From positions 1 to 64,000 of the forward strand of contig JAHDWA010000006.1 of the NCBI GenBank assembly GCA_023382535.1: a stretch of DNA of 64,000 bases, given 5' to 3'. The notes under the pieces are model-generated. The model searched no databases. It was not told the DNA's origin and was given only the letters and a program-made list of their open reading frames with translations. Made by a program: the position numbers and the translations under genes. Source of the DNA: Anaerolineae bacterium. Its GTDB lineage: Bacteria; Chloroflexota; Anaerolineae; 4572-78; J111. Below, piece after piece: positions 42,570-52,520 of the stretch (position 1 is its first letter; each line of letters opens with the position of its first letter).

Positions 42570-45149
42570 TCACCGCCAGCTCAAAACCCGTTCATCTACA
42601 AAATTATAGGTAAGCTGAAGCTGGTCGTTGACCTCATCCGAAAAGAGGGGATGCGGGTTGGAACCGTCGGCATTCATCACCCACATTTCCCAGCGGCCGG
42701 TGCGGTCGGTCAGAAAAGCAAGCTGTGAGCCGTCGGGTGACCAGGCCGGGGCAACATTGTTCCAGGCCTTGTCATTGCCCGGCGTCGCCGTTTCCCAAAG
42801 CGGGGTCTGGGTTAAGCGGACGCGGCCTGTACCATTCACATTGAGCCGGTAGATATCCCAGCCGGGGCCGCCCCCCTGCTGACCCATGTTCACAGCCAGG
42901 TAGCGCCCGTCAGGTGAGAAGACCGGCGAGCCGTCGTTGAGTTCGTCGGTGATGCTTTGCCGGTAATCCCGGTTTACATCCACTTCCAGGAGGCCGCGCC
43001 CGCCATCAGAGACAATCCGCCAGGTTTGGCCCGGGTCCCAGGCCGGGCGAAAGGCATACGTGCCGCCATCCACATCCTTAAACTTGCCGTCGGCCACGTT
43101 CACCACCCGCAGCCCCCAGTGGGGATCGGGCGGCAGTTTCCAGCAAAACTGAGGCCCGTTGCTGCCAAACGAAACCTTGAAGTCAGTGGCATTGCGGGGC
43201 GGACGGGGCGGCGCTGACTTGCCCTCGCCTACGGGAAAACACTCAGTTTTCGGATCGGTCCGGCCACCGGTTTGAAAATTAAAGACAAGCTGTGAGCCAT
43301 CCGGCGACCAGTCCGGCCCTTTGGCCTGCTTGACAAAGCCCATGACGGAGCGCTCGTTCGTGCCGTCCAGGTTAATCAGCCAGACCGAGCCGGTCTCGCC
43401 TTCCCAGCGGGTGAAAGCGACGGTCTGGCCGTCAGGGGAGAGAACCGGGTCAATGCCGCTGGTCAGGCGGCGCAGGCCGGTCCCATCTGGATTGATGACC
43501 ATAATATCGCCGCCGCTGGAGCGCTGGAAAACGATTTTGCTTTCGCTGATGGGTCGAGCCGGCACGAACGGGGCAGCCTCAGTTTGACTCGCTGCGGCGC
43601 TGTCGCCGGGTAAGGGTAGTTCAGGCGCCTTTGGCAGATCAGACCAGCGGCCCGCCAAACTGAGAAAATTGATCGGCGTCCAGCCGAGGCCGCCCGCCGG
43701 GATAGCTTTGACCAAAGCCCAACTTCTGCTGTCGTCCAGACCCAACACGGAAACCAGGGTTTTAATAGACAGCACGCCAACAGCATCATGATAAATGCCC
43801 GGCCCACCCCGGACTTCAACAGCGTTGCTTTCAACCCAGGCGGTATCCACCTGAGGCGCACTTTCCAATGAACCTTCAACCTTTAGATCACTCAGGGCTA
43901 CCCAGCCGGGCTGGGCGCTGACCGGGTTGACCAAGACCCACTGGCGGTTTCTATCAACCGCCAGGATAGGAATGATTTCATCGCTTAGCCGCAGCTCATC
44001 TATCGCCGCGTAGTCAGTCCCCGGTCCAGGGCGGACATCTACCGGGTCGCGGACGGTTTTGGCGGTAGCTATCGAACCGAGGTTGCCAAAAGTGACGGCT
44101 GAACTGGCCGCTTGTTTATCGGCTGCGGGTACAGGTACGACAGCCGCGGTTTCGCCATTGGCAGTTGCGGACTGGACCGGATTAGCGGCGGAGGCAACCT
44201 CGGTGGTTAAACCGGCCTGATTCAGCGCCACGGCCGGAACGATAGGCGCATTGGCCACAGAGCCGTCAACCGCCAGGTAGCTCAGCGAAACCCAGCCTCG
44301 CTGCTGGTCCGCCGTTTCCACCAAGGCCCAATCCTTGCGGGGGTTAAGGGCCAGGATGCTCACTTTATCATTTTGGGCTAGGGTAGTGATGCGTTCGTAG
44401 CTGGCCCCCGGTCCCTGGCGCATATTCAGGCCCTCGTTGTTAACTTGAGCCGTTGTCACCGGAGCCAGATTGGCAGCTAAGAGCGGCTGGCTGCTGGTCG
44501 GCATGGCAGCTTCCGCCGGAGCGCTGTCTTTTCCTGATGAGGAGGTTGAAGAACTCTGGACCAGGGCAGCGATGGGATTGGGCGGCAAAACCTGGGCTTG
44601 ATCCAATGAGCCAACAACCCGGATACTGCTGGTTGGCAGCCACCCTGGGGAGAGGGATGCGCCAATCACATAAACCCAATCACCGCCGGAGTTTTTGCCC
44701 AGAATTCCAAACACATCTCCTGGCTGAATGGCTCTGATGGAAGGATAATTTGCGCCCGGCCCGCCGCGAATAGATAAATCCGGCGCGGTGGCAATACCCG
44801 TGGCAACAATTGAGAATTGATTCAACGCCTGGTTGGCCAGAGCGGCTACCAGATCATTATTACCGGCGCCGGCCTGGGTCGAGGCCGGGGTTGCCACAGG
44901 CTCGGCAGTCGTTTCGGCGGCAGGGGTGGGCAGCAGAGCCTCCACAGCGGTTGCCTCTGCCGAGGGCGACGGCTCGATGCGCAGAGTGGCCTTGGGGAAA
45001 GGGGTCGGCGTGGCCACAGCCTGGGCTGCTTTGGGTGTCGGCCACTTGGCTGGGTCGAGCGGTTTGAGGTGTTCGCCTTCAGCTTCGTGGGTCAGACCAC
45101 ACCCGGTGAGCAGAAAAGTAAAGAGTAAAATCCAAAGATATTTTTTCAT
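42570..45149 (-). CDS. lipoprotein with four SH3b domains and a TolB-like propeller
   Basis: 859 residues from the ATG at 45149; a longer frame begins inside a hairpin. Lipobox LLTGC with Cys17. A Pro/Thr linker follows, then four bacterial SH3 repeats, each with a GPG-x-Y core (LSIRGGPGANYPS, LNMRQGPGASYER, VDVRPGPGTDYAA, VEVRGGPGIYHDA). The last about 285 residues form a beta-propeller with FSPDGRYLAVN-type and AWSPDGSQLAFLTD-type blades. SH3b repeats in this setting usually bind wall peptide. It would sit at the outer face of the membrane, holding or sensing the wall. No enzyme motif is seen. It follows the RND efflux gene, separated by a perfect hairpin. Confidence 0.82.
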   Translation of the reverse strand: MKKYLWILLFTFLLTGCGLTHEAEGEHLKPLDPAKWPTPKAAQAVATPTPFPKATLRIEPSPSAEATAVEALLPTPAAETTAEPVATPASTQAGAGNNDLVAALANQALNQFSIVATGIATAPDLSIRGGPGANYPSIRAIQPGDVFGILGKNSGGDWVYVIGASLSPGWLPTSSIRVVGSLDQAQVLPPNPIAALVQSSSTSSSGKDSAPAEAAMPTSSQPLLAANLAPVTTAQVNNEGLNMRQGPGASYERITTLAQNDKVSILALNPRKDWALVETADQQRGWVSLSYLAVDGSVANAPIVPAVALNQAGLTTEVASAANPVQSATANGETAAVVPVPAADKQAASSAVTFGNLGSIATAKTVRDPVDVRPGPGTDYAAIDELRLSDEIIPILAVDRNRQWVLVNPVSAQPGWVALSDLKVEGSLESAPQVDTAWVESNAVEVRGGPGIYHDAVGVLSIKTLVSVLGLDDSRSWALVKAIPAGGLGWTPINFLSLAGRWSDLPKAPELPLPGDSAAASQTEAAPFVPARPISESKIVFQRSSGGDIMVINPDGTGLRRLTSGIDPVLSPDGQTVAFTRWEGETGSVWLINLDGTNERSVMGFVKQAKGPDWSPDGSQLVFNFQTGGRTDPKTECFPVGEGKSAPPRPPRNATDFKVSFGSNGPQFCWKLPPDPHWGLRVVNVADGKFKDVDGGTYAFRPAWDPGQTWRIVSDGGRGLLEVDVNRDYRQSITDELNDGSPVFSPDGRYLAVNMGQQGGGPGWDIYRLNVNGTGRVRLTQTPLWETATPGNDKAWNNVAPAWSPDGSQLAFLTDRTGRWEMWVMNADGSNPHPLFSDEVNDQLQLTYNFVDERVLSWR

Positions 45150-45198
45150 AATCACATTCAAAGCATTATCTGAGATTTTGACAGGGTAATTTGCAGAG

Positions 45199-45229
45199 CA
45201 GGAGTGAAAAAGTAACTTTTTCACTCCTG
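45199..45229. terminator. perfect 15-bp hairpin
   Basis: CAGGAGTGAAAAAGT and ACTTTTTCACTCCTG are complementary around a single A. The T run lies on the plus strand (GTTTTTT), so it would stop plus-strand transcripts. It lies between the minus-strand RND and lipoprotein genes. Confidence 0.7.
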
Positions 45230-45260
45230 TGTTTTTTACTAACCCGTTCTCCGGCCGCTG

Positions 45261-48200
45261 TCAGGCCGTATCAGACCCGGTTTCTGGCTTGAGCGAGATA
45301 GCCGAACCGGATTGCGGTGCGGGACGGCGTGAGGCTGGAGGTGCTTCGCGTTCCGGGACTTTCTCGGTTTCTTGTAACCCTCTGCTCCGTTCGCGCAGAC
45401 CAAAAATTTTTCTGAACAGGCGGGTAGTCAAGCCGCCGGCCCCATCCAGAAAACTGTAGACGACCGGCACCAGGATCAGGGTCAAAGCCGTTGAGGAGAT
45501 ATTGCCGCCGATGACGACTGCCGCCAGCGGGGCGCGGCCTTCCGCGCCGGCGCCGGTACCCAGCAGCAGCGGCAGAAGGGCAAAGACGATAGCCGCCGTG
45601 GTCATGATAATCGGGCGCAGGCGCAGCTTACCCGCCTCGATCAAGGCCGCTTTACGGGTATAGCCCCGCTCCTCACGCAGCACGTTGGTGAAGTCAACCA
45701 AGAGGATGGCGTTTTTGGTGACCACGCCGGTGAGCAGGATGATCCCCAGGATGGAAATGATATTCAGCGTGTTGCCGGTCAGCCACAAGCCACCAAATGC
45801 GCCCACCAGCGTTACCGGCAGGGAGAACATAATTGCCAGCGGGTGCAGCCAGCTTTGGAAGAGCGCCACCAGCAGCATATAGATCAAGACCACGGCCAAA
45901 AGCAGCGCCTGCCCCAATTGGGCAAAGGACTCACGCTGCTGTTCCGATTGGCCGATAAACTCAAAGCCATAACCGGGCGGAAAACTGACTTGAGCGTTGA
46001 TCGCTTCTTCCATATCGTCGGTCACTTCGCCAATGGTCCGGCCGGAGATATTACTGCCAACGGAAAGTACGCGCTGCCGGTCGGCACGGGTGATGAGCGC
46101 CGGAGCCTGTTCGCGCTGCACCTCGGCCACCTGCTCCAAGGTGATTGGCTGGCTGTCACGATAACCTAAAGGCAATTGTAACAACTGGCTCAAATCCTGG
46201 CGAGATGTTTCAGCCACGCGCAGCGTAATATCAATCTCGTTGGCATCGGATGGATTAAATTGGCCGACGGTGTTACCGCTCACCGCTGTACGCAAAGTGG
46301 TGGCGACTTGCGCCGGAGACAACCCCAGGTCGAGCGCGCGGTCACGATTAACGATGAGCTGGGCCTCGACCGCACGAGCGGCATCGGTATTGCGTACCTC
46401 AACCGCACCGGGCACAGTTTGAGCTACGGCTTCAATCTGGTTGGCCAGGTCAATCAAAACGCTCTGATCCGGCCCGGAAATTCGCACCTGAATGGGACTG
46501 CCGCCGCCGCCACCGCCCGCGCCAGCCTGTAACACGACCGAGGTGCTGGCCTCGGGAATTTTGGCCAGCAAAGGCCGCAAGAGATTGGCGATATCGGTTG
46601 TGCTGCGTTGTCGGTCGGCTTTATCAACCAAACGCAGATCAATCGTAGCCGTGCTGGACCCGGAACCAGAATCGCCGCCAAAGCCGCCGCCGCCCCCCCG
46701 CGAACCGACGCGGGTCAGGATCGTGGCGACCTCGGGCACTTCGTTGAGGACGATGCGTTCCACCTGGCGAGCGGCCCGGTCGGTTGCCTCCAGGTTAGTG
46801 CCGGGCGGCATCCTGACACTGATCTGAATCTGCCCATCATCTTGCTGAGGGAAGAATTCGCTGCCAACAAAACCACCAATGACCAGGTAAACCCCACCGG
46901 CCAGAGCAGCGACGGCAATGATAACAGCCAGGGTCTGGGTGAAGAAGTTGGCCAGGAAGAAGCGTAAGGTCAGGCCGTAGAAACTGGCCAGAGCATCAAA
47001 CCCGGCTTCCCACAAGCGGATAAAGCCATTCCACAGCCAGGTAATCGGCTTAAAGAGAATGCCGAAGAATTTGCCCAGGCCGCGCGGTGCTTCTTCCGGC
47101 TGGCTTTCGTCCTTCATCCAGAAGGCGGCCAGCATCGGGGTCAGGGTAAAGGCGACAAAGAGTGAAGCCAGGGTAGCGACGGCAATGGTAACACCGTAGG
47201 AGAAGAAAAACTGCCCGATGATGCCGGAAGTAAAAGCTACCGGCAAATAGACCACCACGTCCACCAGAGTAATAGTGATGGCGGCCAGCCCAATTTCGGA
47301 GCGGCCCTCGAGAGCGGCTTGTGTGGGAGGCTTTTTCATTTTAAGGTGGCGCTCGATGTTCTCGATGACCACGATGGAGTCGTCTACCAGAATGCCGATG
47401 ACCAGCGTTAAGGCCAGCAGGGTTAATTGGTTGAGACTAAAACCCAGGATCCACATCACCAGGAAGGTGACCATAATACAGGTGGGGATGGCCAGCAGCA
47501 CAATAAAGGTGCTGCGGATGGTATGCAGAAAGACTAACATGACCAGGCCGGTAATCAGAATGGCCAGGACCAGGTCTTCCTGGACCGCTGCTACTGATTC
47601 GCGGATAAACTCGGAGCCGTCGAGCACGATTGAAAGTTCTGCGCCGGCCGGGAGGTCCTTTTGAAATTCCTCAATCGCCTGGCGCACGCCATTGGCCACT
47701 TCGACAGTATTGGAGTCGCTGGTTTTAGTGACGTTGATACTGACCGCATCCAGCCCGTTGTTACGGAGAATTTGCTCCTGGTCTTTTAAGCCTTCACTCA
47801 CGGTGGCCACGTCACGCAGGTAAACCAGGCCGCCGCCTTTATCGGTTTCATTTTTGACAACAACGCTTTCGATCTCTTCAACAGTGGTAAATTCACCCAC
47901 CGAGCGGATAGAGGTTTTGAGGCGGCCCTCATCTAATGACCCGGCCGGGAAGGTGACATTGTTAGCGGAAACCGCCTGCTGGATGGCGCTGAAGGGCAGG
48001 CCATAAGCGGCCATTTTGGCCGGGTCGGCCTGAACCTGGATTTCACGCTCGCGCCCACCGCTGACACTCACCGAAGCTACGCCCGAGATGGCTTGCAGCC
48101 GGCTTTTAAGGGTCTCATCGGCAATTTCAAACAGGGTATCCTGGCTCTGAGGTCCACTCAAGGTCGCGACCATAATCGGAATGGCGTTAATGTCGGCTTT

Positions 48201-48587
48201 GATGATGGTCGGGTCTTCGGCTTCGGTGGGAAGCTGGCCGCGCACCGTTGCCACCTGACGTTCCACGTCAATAGCGGCCTGGTTGCCGTCGGTGCCTTCC
48301 ACAAAAGCGATGGTCACGGTGCCCAGCCCTTCGGTTGAGCGGGAGGTCAATTGGTCAATCCCGGCAATGCCGGCCACGGCATCCTCAATGGGCTTGACCA
48401 CCAGATCCTCCACGTCTTCAGGCGATGCGCCGGGAAAGATGGTGACAACCGTCACAAAGGGAAAATCTACCTTGGGAAAGCTGTCAAGTTGGAGGAAGGT
48501 AAAGGCGCGATACCCCATCACTACCAGGGCCAGGATGATCATCAGCATGGTCAGCGGCCGGTAGATGGATAGTCTTGTTAATCCCAT
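45261..48587 (-). CDS. RND-type efflux pump inner-membrane subunit (HAE1 family)
   Basis: 1108 residues, close to the family norm. Membrane helices and porter domains follow the AcrB layout; the proton-relay pair Asp402-Asp403 is in helix 4 (GILVDDSIVVIEN). The C-terminus ends with a short charged tail. Sequence style is that of Gram-positive-like RND pumps such as SwrC. It is the second gene of an operon with a membrane fusion protein, 52 nt apart. Typical substrates are hydrophobic drugs, lipids or surfactants. No outer-membrane channel gene is present, in keeping with a monoderm envelope. Confidence 0.92.
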   Translation of the reverse strand: MGLTRLSIYRPLTMLMIILALVVMGYRAFTFLQLDSFPKVDFPFVTVVTIFPGASPEDVEDLVVKPIEDAVAGIAGIDQLTSRSTEGLGTVTIAFVEGTDGNQAAIDVERQVATVRGQLPTEAEDPTIIKADINAIPIMVATLSGPQSQDTLFEIADETLKSRLQAISGVASVSVSGGREREIQVQADPAKMAAYGLPFSAIQQAVSANNVTFPAGSLDEGRLKTSIRSVGEFTTVEEIESVVVKNETDKGGGLVYLRDVATVSEGLKDQEQILRNNGLDAVSINVTKTSDSNTVEVANGVRQAIEEFQKDLPAGAELSIVLDGSEFIRESVAAVQEDLVLAILITGLVMLVFLHTIRSTFIVLLAIPTCIMVTFLVMWILGFSLNQLTLLALTLVIGILVDDSIVVIENIERHLKMKKPPTQAALEGRSEIGLAAITITLVDVVVYLPVAFTSGIIGQFFFSYGVTIAVATLASLFVAFTLTPMLAAFWMKDESQPEEAPRGLGKFFGILFKPITWLWNGFIRLWEAGFDALASFYGLTLRFFLANFFTQTLAVIIAVAALAGGVYLVIGGFVGSEFFPQQDDGQIQISVRMPPGTNLEATDRAARQVERIVLNEVPEVATILTRVGSRGGGGGFGGDSGSGSSTATIDLRLVDKADRQRSTTDIANLLRPLLAKIPEASTSVVLQAGAGGGGGGSPIQVRISGPDQSVLIDLANQIEAVAQTVPGAVEVRNTDAARAVEAQLIVNRDRALDLGLSPAQVATTLRTAVSGNTVGQFNPSDANEIDITLRVAETSRQDLSQLLQLPLGYRDSQPITLEQVAEVQREQAPALITRADRQRVLSVGSNISGRTIGEVTDDMEEAINAQVSFPPGYGFEFIGQSEQQRESFAQLGQALLLAVVLIYMLLVALFQSWLHPLAIMFSLPVTLVGAFGGLWLTGNTLNIISILGIILLTGVVTKNAILLVDFTNVLREERGYTRKAALIEAGKLRLRPIIMTTAAIVFALLPLLLGTGAGAEGRAPLAAVVIGGNISSTALTLILVPVVYSFLDGAGGLTTRLFRKIFGLRERSRGLQETEKVPEREAPPASRRPAPQSGSAISLKPETGSDTA

Positions 48588-48639
48588 AGATCATTCAATC
48601 CTTTCGTTCAACGTTTAACCTTCAAACGCCGAACGGTGT

Positions 48640-50046
48640 TTACTCGGCAATGCCTGGGTCGTTGGTTAATTCCACTTTGGCCCCGTCGGTCAGGTTTGAC
48701 TGCCCGGCGGTGACTACCGTTTCGCCGAGTTTGAGTCCCGACAGAATTTCAATATTTTCTTTATCAAAAAGACCGGTGCTGACGGGGCGCTGCTCGACCG
48801 TATTGTCATCGTTAACCACGTAGACCAGGGGTTGGTCGCCGGTATCAAAGACAGCCGTGCGCGGGGCCAGCAGTGTATCTTGCTTTTCCTCAGCCAGGAT
48901 GGACACGTTAGCATACATACCGCTGCGGAGCAGGTCAGCGCCCTTGGTCGGGGTGATTTTGACTTCAAATGTGCGAGTATCTTTGTTGGCTTCTGGCGCA
49001 ATGCTGCTGACCACGCCCGGAAAGTCCTGACCGGGATAAGCCGTCATTTGCAGGGCGGCGCTTTGTCCCTTTTTAATTTGACCAATCCGGCTTTCGGGCA
49101 CATTGACCACCACCTCAACCTCTTTAGAGATGAAAGAAGCCACGCTCGTCTGCGGGCTAACCCGGCTGCCCTGGCTGATATTGAGTTCGGCGACGATGCC
49201 ATCGAAGGGGGCCTTGATAACGACTTCGCCGAGCTGGATGTTGGCCAATTCCAGCGCAGCCTCGCTTTGCTGAATGGCCGCTCGCGCTGCCTCGAAATCA
49301 ATTTGCCGGTACGGTTGGAGTTTTAAGGCCAAAGCTAGTTCGGCCTGAGCCTGCTGCAGCATCAACGGAGCCAATTGAGAGTCGCTCGGATTGGTGTCAA
49401 GATTGTAGCGGGCCAGGGCATTCTGGTAAGCGATGGTGGCTTGCTGCAAGCGAACCGCTTGGGGCGTCTGGCCGACATCGCCAGCCCAGGCGATCTTGTC
49501 GTACTCGCTCTGCGCGGCTTTCAATTCTGCTTCGGCCCTGGCCAGGTCGGCAGCGGATCGGGTCCGCTCGTCGTCGTTGATAGTGACCACATCGTTGACC
49601 GCAGCCCGAGCCAGTTCGACAGCAGCCTGCGCCGCAGCGATCTCTTCGGGCCTGGAGCCCAGCTCCATTTTAGCCAGGTTGAGCTTGGCCGAGGTCACGG
49701 CCACTTCCGCTTGCTTTAGTTGGGCCAGGTAGGTGTCATCTTCAATAATCGCAATCGGGTCGCCGGCCTGTACTTCATCGCCGGCTTCGACCATAACCGA
49801 CTCGATGCGGCCGCTGGCCCCAGGCATAATGTTAAGATTATCCTTAGCCTCAAGCGTGCCGGCGTAGTCAAGCACCAGCGCCATTTGGCCCCTCTGAGCT
49901 ACGGCAACTTCTACGGGGATTACTTTCTCTTCTTCAGGCGGCGCTGCCTGGGCTACAGCTTGTTGCCCTTGTGAACCGCCACAGCCAGTGGTGAAAATTA
50001 CCACTCCCAACAGCAGGATAAACAAGGAAGGCATAAATTGTTTCAT
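48640..50046 (-). CDS. RND membrane fusion lipoprotein (periplasmic adaptor)
   Basis: 468 residues from the ATG at 50046 with GGAGGT eight bases upstream; a longer frame has no such signal. A lipobox (TTGC, Cys22) anchors it. It has the adaptor layout: barrel-sandwich hybrid, a long alpha-hairpin (about 105-230), then a beta-barrel (VNVPESRIGQIKKGQ) and membrane-proximal domain. It partners the RND pump encoded next. Only one copy is present. It follows the MarR-type gene after a 254-bp gap with an imperfect palindrome at 50243-50262 that could be a second operator. Confidence 0.9.
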   Translation of the reverse strand: MKQFMPSLFILLLGVVIFTTGCGGSQGQQAVAQAAPPEEEKVIPVEVAVAQRGQMALVLDYAGTLEAKDNLNIMPGASGRIESVMVEAGDEVQAGDPIAIIEDDTYLAQLKQAEVAVTSAKLNLAKMELGSRPEEIAAAQAAVELARAAVNDVVTINDDERTRSAADLARAEAELKAAQSEYDKIAWAGDVGQTPQAVRLQQATIAYQNALARYNLDTNPSDSQLAPLMLQQAQAELALALKLQPYRQIDFEAARAAIQQSEAALELANIQLGEVVIKAPFDGIVAELNISQGSRVSPQTSVASFISKEVEVVVNVPESRIGQIKKGQSAALQMTAYPGQDFPGVVSSIAPEANKDTRTFEVKITPTKGADLLRSGMYANVSILAEEKQDTLLAPRTAVFDTGDQPLVYVVNDDNTVEQRPVSTGLFDKENIEILSGLKLGETVVTAGQSNLTDGAKVELTNDPGIAE

Positions 50047-50242
50047 AATATTTACCTCCGGCACGTAATAGATTTTCAGAGTGCTCAAGCCAGATTAACC
50101 GTTTTGCCTCTTCTGCTGGAAAGCCACGTTAAAGTATACCTCGATTGAGGAGAACAGGCATCATCCTAAAGTTGTAGCTTGGGCTAGGCAACTCTAAAAA
50201 ATTCTGAACCTTGCTGAAATTTTAAGGCATGGAATATTAAAT

Positions 50243-50262
50243 AATAGGACAAATGTTCTATT
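50243..50262. promoter_or_regulatory. imperfect palindrome before adaptor gene
   Basis: AATAG-G-ACA-AA-TGT-T-CTATT: 20 bp with one mismatch per arm, between the MarR and adaptor genes. Confidence 0.4.
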
Positions 50263-50300
50263 GTGTCAAAAATAACGGCTGCGTCTGTAGACTCCCCAGC

Positions 50301-50867
50301 CTATCCTTCTTCGACCGACCTATCCTGCTCCAGCTTGGCATAATGAATGGGATCACGCTTAAAGCGGCGTAACTTTTCAATTTCAGCATCCAAGTCGGCA
50401 TCCGACGATGCGGTATAGCGCCCGATGTGCATCCGTAAAATGTATCTTAACAGTTGTTCCAGGTTGCTTAAATCGTCATCGGTGAGATTGGCAAATCCGA
50501 TTTCGGCATCGCACAGTGTTTGTTCCTCAATCTGCCTGACCAATTCGGTGCCCGCCGGGGTTGCCCGGACCAAAACCACGCGGCGGTCGGCCTCACTGCG
50601 GGTCCGTTCAACGAGTTTCATTTTTACCAGCCGGTCAATCACCCCGGTCATGGTCGGCGCATCTTGAAACATAACGTTGATCAGGTCACGCATCGTACAG
50701 GCTTCCTCGTGCGCAGTTAAAGTGGCTAGGGCCATAAATTGAGGATGAGTGAGACCAAACTTCTGCAAACGGTGGGCGAACTGCCGCTTAGAAATCCACA
50801 TTAATGCAATAAAAGCGTCGTGGATGGCTCTTATTCGCTCTTCCCTGGAAGATGCCACGACTGCCAT
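50301..50867 (-). CDS. MarR-family repressor
   Basis: 188 residues with the MarR winged-helix core (LTHPQFMALATLT; MRDLINVMFQDAPTMTGVIDRLVKMKLVERTRSEADRRVVLVRAT, the beta-wing with its DRR). A C-terminal extension of about 40 residues goes beyond a usual MarR (140-150 residues). It heads the efflux operon. A palindrome overlaps its -10 box, so it most likely represses itself and the pump and is released by a pump substrate. Confidence 0.92.
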   Translation of the reverse strand: MAVVASSREERIRAIHDAFIALMWISKRQFAHRLQKFGLTHPQFMALATLTAHEEACTMRDLINVMFQDAPTMTGVIDRLVKMKLVERTRSEADRRVVLVRATPAGTELVRQIEEQTLCDAEIGFANLTDDDLSNLEQLLRYILRMHIGRYTASSDADLDAEIEKLRRFKRDPIHYAKLEQDRSVEEG

Positions 50868-50908
50868 AGAAACCTGCCCTTCTATTTGTTAAATAATTTT
50901 TACAAAGA

Positions 50909-50953
50909 ATATTTAGCAGCACTAAATATAATCTGTGCAAACTTGTTTGTCAA
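50909..50953 (-). promoter_or_regulatory. MarR promoter with overlapping operator
   Basis: On the minus strand, TTGACA (50953-50948), 17 bp, TATATT (50930-50925). The 21-bp palindrome ATATTTAG-5-CTAAATAT (50909-50929) covers the -10 box. Confidence 0.82.
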
Positions 50954-50997
50954 AAAAGGTTAGTGATTCAGAAAGGCATTTGGGGAAGATATGGCTG

Positions 50998-51594
50998 TTA
51001 CTGGGAGAGGTTTAGCTTGGCCAGGGCCAGGCGAGTATAGACAGCTCCGGCAGGTTTGAGTTCGCTTTTCATCAGGTTAATTTCAAACACCGGCAGGGGC
51101 GCCAGTTGCCCGACGCTGGGTTGAACTTGTTCAAGCGCCTGCCCCAACTGGGCTAATTGTCTCTGAGGAATTTTATCTTTCACCCGGCCCAACGTCAAAT
51201 GAGGGGAGTAAGGGCGGGCATCGAGCGTGATGCCCAGGGTTTTTAATTTCTCGCCTAATTCGCCCTGCAATCGGATCAGGATTTCTGTCTGTCCCGATAC
51301 GCCGGCCCAAACAATTCTCGGCCGCCGAGTGTTAGGGAAACAGCCCACCCCGCCGAGAGTCAAGGTAAAGGGGGGGGAGGCCGCGGCCGCCTGCTCCATC
51401 AGCGAGGTGATTTTGGGAATAGTCTCTGGAGCGACATCGCCCAAAAAGTGCAGGGTCAGGTGAATACTCTCCGGGGCAGTCCAGCGTACCGTCTGAGCTG
51501 GAGCAACCCTCTTGAGGCGGTTTTGCAGGCCGGCCAATGCCGCACGGGCTTCGTCTGAAAGTTCGACAGCAACGAAGGAACGAAGGGTGGTCAT
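50998..51594 (-). CDS. thpR: RNA 2',3'-cyclic phosphodiesterase / 2'-5' RNA ligase family
   Basis: 198 residues from the ATG at 51594; a longer frame overlaps the permease gene. Two H-x-T-x motifs give the active site of the 2H phosphoesterase family: His45-Leu-Thr47 (HLTLHFLG) and His132-Leu-Thr134 (HLTLGRV). ThpR proteins hydrolyse 2',3'-cyclic phosphates and can join RNA 2'-5' in vitro. It starts nine bases after the permease stop, so it may be co-transcribed, but no functional link to peptide import is known. Confidence 0.88.
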   Translation of the reverse strand: MTTLRSFVAVELSDEARAALAGLQNRLKRVAPAQTVRWTAPESIHLTLHFLGDVAPETIPKITSLMEQAAAASPPFTLTLGGVGCFPNTRRPRIVWAGVSGQTEILIRLQGELGEKLKTLGITLDARPYSPHLTLGRVKDKIPQRQLAQLGQALEQVQPSVGQLAPLPVFEINLMKSELKPAGAVYTRLALAKLNLSQ

Positions 51595-51602
51595 AACAAA
51601 AG

Positions 51603-52520
51603 TTACTCCCGCAGGCGTGGGTCCAAAGCGTCGCGCAAGCCATCCCCCAGGAAATTGAGGGCCAGGATGACCAGGAAGATAGCCGTGCCGGGCAGAATGG
51701 ACAGATGGGGCGCATTGCGGATAAACTGCCGCCCCTGGCTCAGCATCACCCCCCATTCCGCAGTGGGCGGCTGCGCGCCCAGCCCCAGGAAGCTCAAACC
51801 GGCTGCGGCCGTAATCATAAAGCCGACATCCAGGGTAGCCGCCACGATTAAAGGGGCCAGGGTATTCGGCAAGACATGTTGGGCCAGGATGCGCCGATGC
51901 GTGGCCCCGGTCAGCCGGGCGGCATGAACAAATTCCTGCTCGCGCAGCGACAGCACACTGCTCCGCACAATCCGGGCATAGTAGGGAATGCCAACGATGC
52001 TGATGGCCAGCATCGAATTGCGCAGCCCCGGTCCCAGCGAAGCGACAATGGTGATGGCCAGTAGAATCGCCGGGAAGGCCAGCAAAATGTCAATAAAGCG
52101 CATAATCAGCGCGTCCAGCCAGCCGCCGAAATAGCCGGCGACCAGGCCAATCAAGATCCCCAGAACCATAGCTACGATGACGGCGCTAAAGCCGATGAGT
52201 AAGGAGATCCGTCCGCCCCAGATCAAACGGCTCAGGATGTCGCGGCCCAAATCGTCGGCTCCCAGGGGATAGCCGGATGTACCGATTGGGACCAAACGCT
52301 GGCCCAAATCGGTAGCGATGGGGTCTCGCGGGGCTAACATGGGCGCGAGCAGGCTGATGAGGGTCACTAGCAGCAGAAAAAGGGCGGCAGTAATTGCCAG
52401 GTGGTCCCGGCGAAGCCGGCGCAGGGCAACCATCGTTGGGCTGCGGCCCTGGGCTGCAGCCGCTACTGCGGCAGCCTGAAGAGGTTGGCTGGCTGGGCGG
52501 GTTACGGAGTCACTGCTCAT
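51603..52520 (-). CDS. dppC: ABC transporter permease, DppC type
   Basis: 305 residues from the ATG at 52520, which overlaps the end of dppB. The N-terminal helix and binding-protein-dependent permease domain carry the EAA-like loop (EQEFVHAARLTGATHRRILAQHVLPN). It forms the pore with the DppB-type protein encoded upstream. DppC proteins work with DppB, two ATPases and a binding protein for dipeptides, oligopeptides or nickel; no ATPase gene is present in the window. Confidence 0.92.
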   Translation of the reverse strand: MSSDSVTRPASQPLQAAAVAAAAQGRSPTMVALRRLRRDHLAITAALFLLLVTLISLLAPMLAPRDPIATDLGQRLVPIGTSGYPLGADDLGRDILSRLIWGGRISLLIGFSAVIVAMVLGILIGLVAGYFGGWLDALIMRFIDILLAFPAILLAITIVASLGPGLRNSMLAISIVGIPYYARIVRSSVLSLREQEFVHAARLTGATHRRILAQHVLPNTLAPLIVAATLDVGFMITAAAGLSFLGLGAQPPTAEWGVMLSQGRQFIRNAPHLSILPGTAIFLVILALNFLGDGLRDALDPRLRE

